Source: Rheinheimera sp. MM224 (GTDB taxonomy: Bacteria > Pseudomonadota > Gammaproteobacteria > Enterobacterales > Alteromonadaceae). From it: a DNA stretch of 64,000 bases. The notes beneath the pieces are model-generated. The model was not told the DNA's origin. It saw nothing but the letters and a program-made list of their open reading frames with translations, and did no database searches. The stretch is from assembly GCF_947090785.1 (NCBI RefSeq), contig NZ_OX352320.1, positions 4,143,001 through 4,207,000 on the forward strand, read 5' to 3'. The translations under genes and the position numbers were made by a program. This document shows, one piece after another, positions 62,575 through 64,000 of the stretch; the first letter of the stretch is position 1; each line of letters opens with the position of its first letter.

Positions 62575-63861
62575 CTAGCTCTCACTTACAACCTGTGCTG
62601 ATACAGCACTTTTCTCTACAACTTTCTGCTTCATATGCCGTCCATACACCAGCTCAAACAGTGGAGTGGCCATTAGTGTAGTGACTATCGCCATCAGCAC
62701 CATAATGGAAAACAACGCAGGTTCTATCACGCCAAACTTCAGCGCTATATTGATAATAATCAGCTCCATCAAACCACGGGCATTCATTAAAGCGCCAACA
62801 GCCATAGCAGTTCTGTTATCACTGCCGGTTAAACGGGCCGCGGCCCAACAGGCTATACCTTTAGCAAAAACTGAAGCTGCCAGTATTACCAGAGCGACAG
62901 ACATTACTTCCCAGTCCGCCAATATAGTCAGCTGAGTTTTTAAGCCTGAATAGGTGAAAAACATCGGCAACAATACAAAAATAGTGATTTTTTCTAAGCG
63001 CTTACGTAAGTGTTCCACTATGGCACCCCGTGGCATGGCGATGCCTAAAATAAAGCCACCAAAGACGGCATGAAGCCCGACCCATTCCATCGAATAAGCA
63101 GACATAGCAAAGAGCACCAGCAGGAAAGCAAACTGGCCCCAGCTCATTTCGCCTTTCGCTTCAATCCGATCGGCCAAAGGCTGCAGCCAGCCCGTCACTT
63201 TGGTAAACATTAAAGTCGCGTAAGCCACCCCACCCACTACAGCTTTCACGGCTAACAAAGCACCACCACCAAAACTGGCCAGTACTACAGCCATCACGGT
63301 CCAGGCTGCCGCATCATCAATAGCACCGGCAGCCAAAGCCAGAGCACCTAAAGAAGTACCGGACAAACCTCGTTCATAAATAATGCGGGCCAACATAGGA
63401 AAAGCGGTAATAGCGATGGCAGCACCTAAAAACAACGCGGCATTACCGTAAGAAATATCGGCCGCAAATAAACCCGGCATGTCCAACAGCCATAAACACA
63501 ACAAAGCAGCAACGGTAAAGGGCACTAACATGCCAGCCAAAGAGACAGCAATAGCGCTGCGGGCCTGCTGTTTAAACAAGTTGGTATTAAACTCCAGCCC
63601 GACTAGAAACATATACAAACCCACACCCAACTGAGCACCAAAATACAGTACAGGCATAGTGTCGGCAGGGAAAATTTGTTGCTGTATTTCAGGCCAGAAC
63701 AGGCCAAACAATGAAGGTCCTAATATAACGCCAGCGATCATTTCGCCAACCACTTTCGGCTGACCAATAAAACGAGCCAGATAACCAAAGACTTGGGCTG
63801 CGACCAGAATAAAAGCCAGTTGCAGCAAAAAGGTGCCCACAAACTCCAATGAATTCATCAT
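62575..63861 (-). CDS. Cation:proton antiporter, CPA2 family (KefB/NapA-like core)
   Basis: 428-residue inner-membrane protein with about 12-13 helices. Family motifs: FIGQPKVVGEMIAGVILGPSLFGL at the start, FNTNLFKQQARSAIAVSLAG, the unwound-helix Asp-Asp site AAGAIDDAAAWTVMAVVLAS, and GALMNARGLMELIIINIALK. It lacks the C-terminal RCK/TrkA-N domain of Kef proteins. Likely exchanges Na+ or K+ for protons. Two adjacent ATGs at the start are equally possible. Confidence 0.88.
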   Translation of the reverse strand: MMNSLEFVGTFLLQLAFILVAAQVFGYLARFIGQPKVVGEMIAGVILGPSLFGLFWPEIQQQIFPADTMPVLYFGAQLGVGLYMFLVGLEFNTNLFKQQARSAIAVSLAGMLVPFTVAALLCLWLLDMPGLFAADISYGNAALFLGAAIAITAFPMLARIIYERGLSGTSLGALALAAGAIDDAAAWTVMAVVLASFGGGALLAVKAVVGGVAYATLMFTKVTGWLQPLADRIEAKGEMSWGQFAFLLVLFAMSAYSMEWVGLHAVFGGFILGIAMPRGAIVEHLRKRLEKITIFVLLPMFFTYSGLKTQLTILADWEVMSVALVILAASVFAKGIACWAAARLTGSDNRTAMAVGALMNARGLMELIIINIALKFGVIEPALFSIMVLMAIVTTLMATPLFELVYGRHMKQKVVEKSAVSAQVVSES

Positions 63862-63937
63862 TTATACTTCTATAGTTGTTGATGTATAGGTTGTTGTTTT
63901 ATCGGGGAAAAGGTTGTGCTCTGTTACCGTGCTGCCA

Positions 63938-63981
63938 GTTTAAACCGGTCTCTGAATTCGAGACTACAGAGCGGTTTAAAC
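63938..63981. repeat. Nested inverted repeat near the right edge
   Basis: Outer perfect arms GTTTAAACCG (63938-63947) and CGGTTTAAAC (63972-63981). Inside are the arms CTCTG (63950-63954) and CAGAG (63967-63971), or alternatively GTCTC/GAGAC. It forms a branched or alternating hairpin 77 bases upstream of the antiporter gene start, with no T tract. Confidence 0.6.
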
Positions 63982-64000
63982 CAGCGCAAGCGGATTTCTG

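Noticed and set aside
1..64000. CRISPR arrays, tRNA or rRNA genes
   Set aside because: No evenly spaced direct repeats of CRISPR type and no tRNA or rRNA signature sequence were seen on reading; a tRNAscan-SE run would settle this.

Overview
This window looks like chromosome from a Gammaproteobacterium of the Rheinheimera/Alishewanella type (Chromatiaceae, close to Alteromonadales). The evidence is the protein content: ArgA, ProBA, SpeE/SpeA, RlmF, IlvIH, a MipA-DUF3019-RstAB-like module, DUF3334, and large TonB-dependent receptors with starch enzymes. Base composition is moderate, genes are tightly packed, and I see no rRNA, tRNA or CRISPR. The genus is an inference from memory of these families, not a computed result.

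Region 1 (1-1459) is a mobile-element junction. A TnsA endonuclease gene runs to the left edge, followed by an end with imperfect TnsB-type repeats that terminates in ACA at about 796. The 3' half of comM follows directly. This is the arrangement of a Tn7-like element inserted in comM; the rest of the element and the 5' half of comM lie outside the window. Region 2 (1456-8182) holds a Bcr/CflA-type efflux pump, a family-3 solute-binding protein, a maltose-type O-acetyltransferase, a DUF3334 protein, and a four-gene minus-strand operon: MipA, DUF3019, response regulator, histidine kinase.

Region 3 (8183-33000) is a starch/pullulan utilisation locus. It contains a LacI-family regulator, a disaccharide-type MFS transporter, a periplasmic GH13, a GH31, a flavin-dependent halogenase homologue, two TonB-dependent receptors and a surface lipoprotein pullulanase. 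A perfect palindrome, TGAATACGTATTCA, lies upstream of the transporter (12566) and of both receptors (25560, 32976), in each case 2 nt before a TTG that fits a -35 box. I infer that it is the operator of the LacI protein. RlmF, an M13 peptidase, a DCC-family protein and an odd flagellin-like/FlaF-like gene pair are embedded in the locus. The model is: pullulanase debranches at the surface, the receptors import oligomers, periplasmic GH13/GH31 cut them, and the MFS carrier takes up the products.

Region 4 (33200-48800) is mixed housekeeping: a chemoreceptor, a DUF350-DUF1190-glutathionylspermidine-synthase-like operon, argA, a short GlpD-like oxidoreductase, proBA, ChaC, an OmpA-type lipoprotein and a DMT exporter. 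Region 5 (48836-63861) carries speE/speA (divergent), two tandem YihG-type acyltransferases overlapping a YbdG-type MscS channel, a methyltransferase, a stand-alone receiver protein, a CnoX-protease-FHA cluster, ilvIH and a CPA2 antiporter.

A dispersed intergenic repeat of about 110-170 bp with a central CATAG/CTATG hairpin occurs four times (6102, 8489, 8622, 44911). One copy sits between the response-regulator and kinase genes, and another supplies the apparent Shine-Dalgarno sequence of the LacI gene. The most unusual items are the comM insertion, the flagellin-like/FlaF-like pair, the shared operator, the repeat family, and a terminator whose 3' arm contains the ribosome binding site of the next gene.
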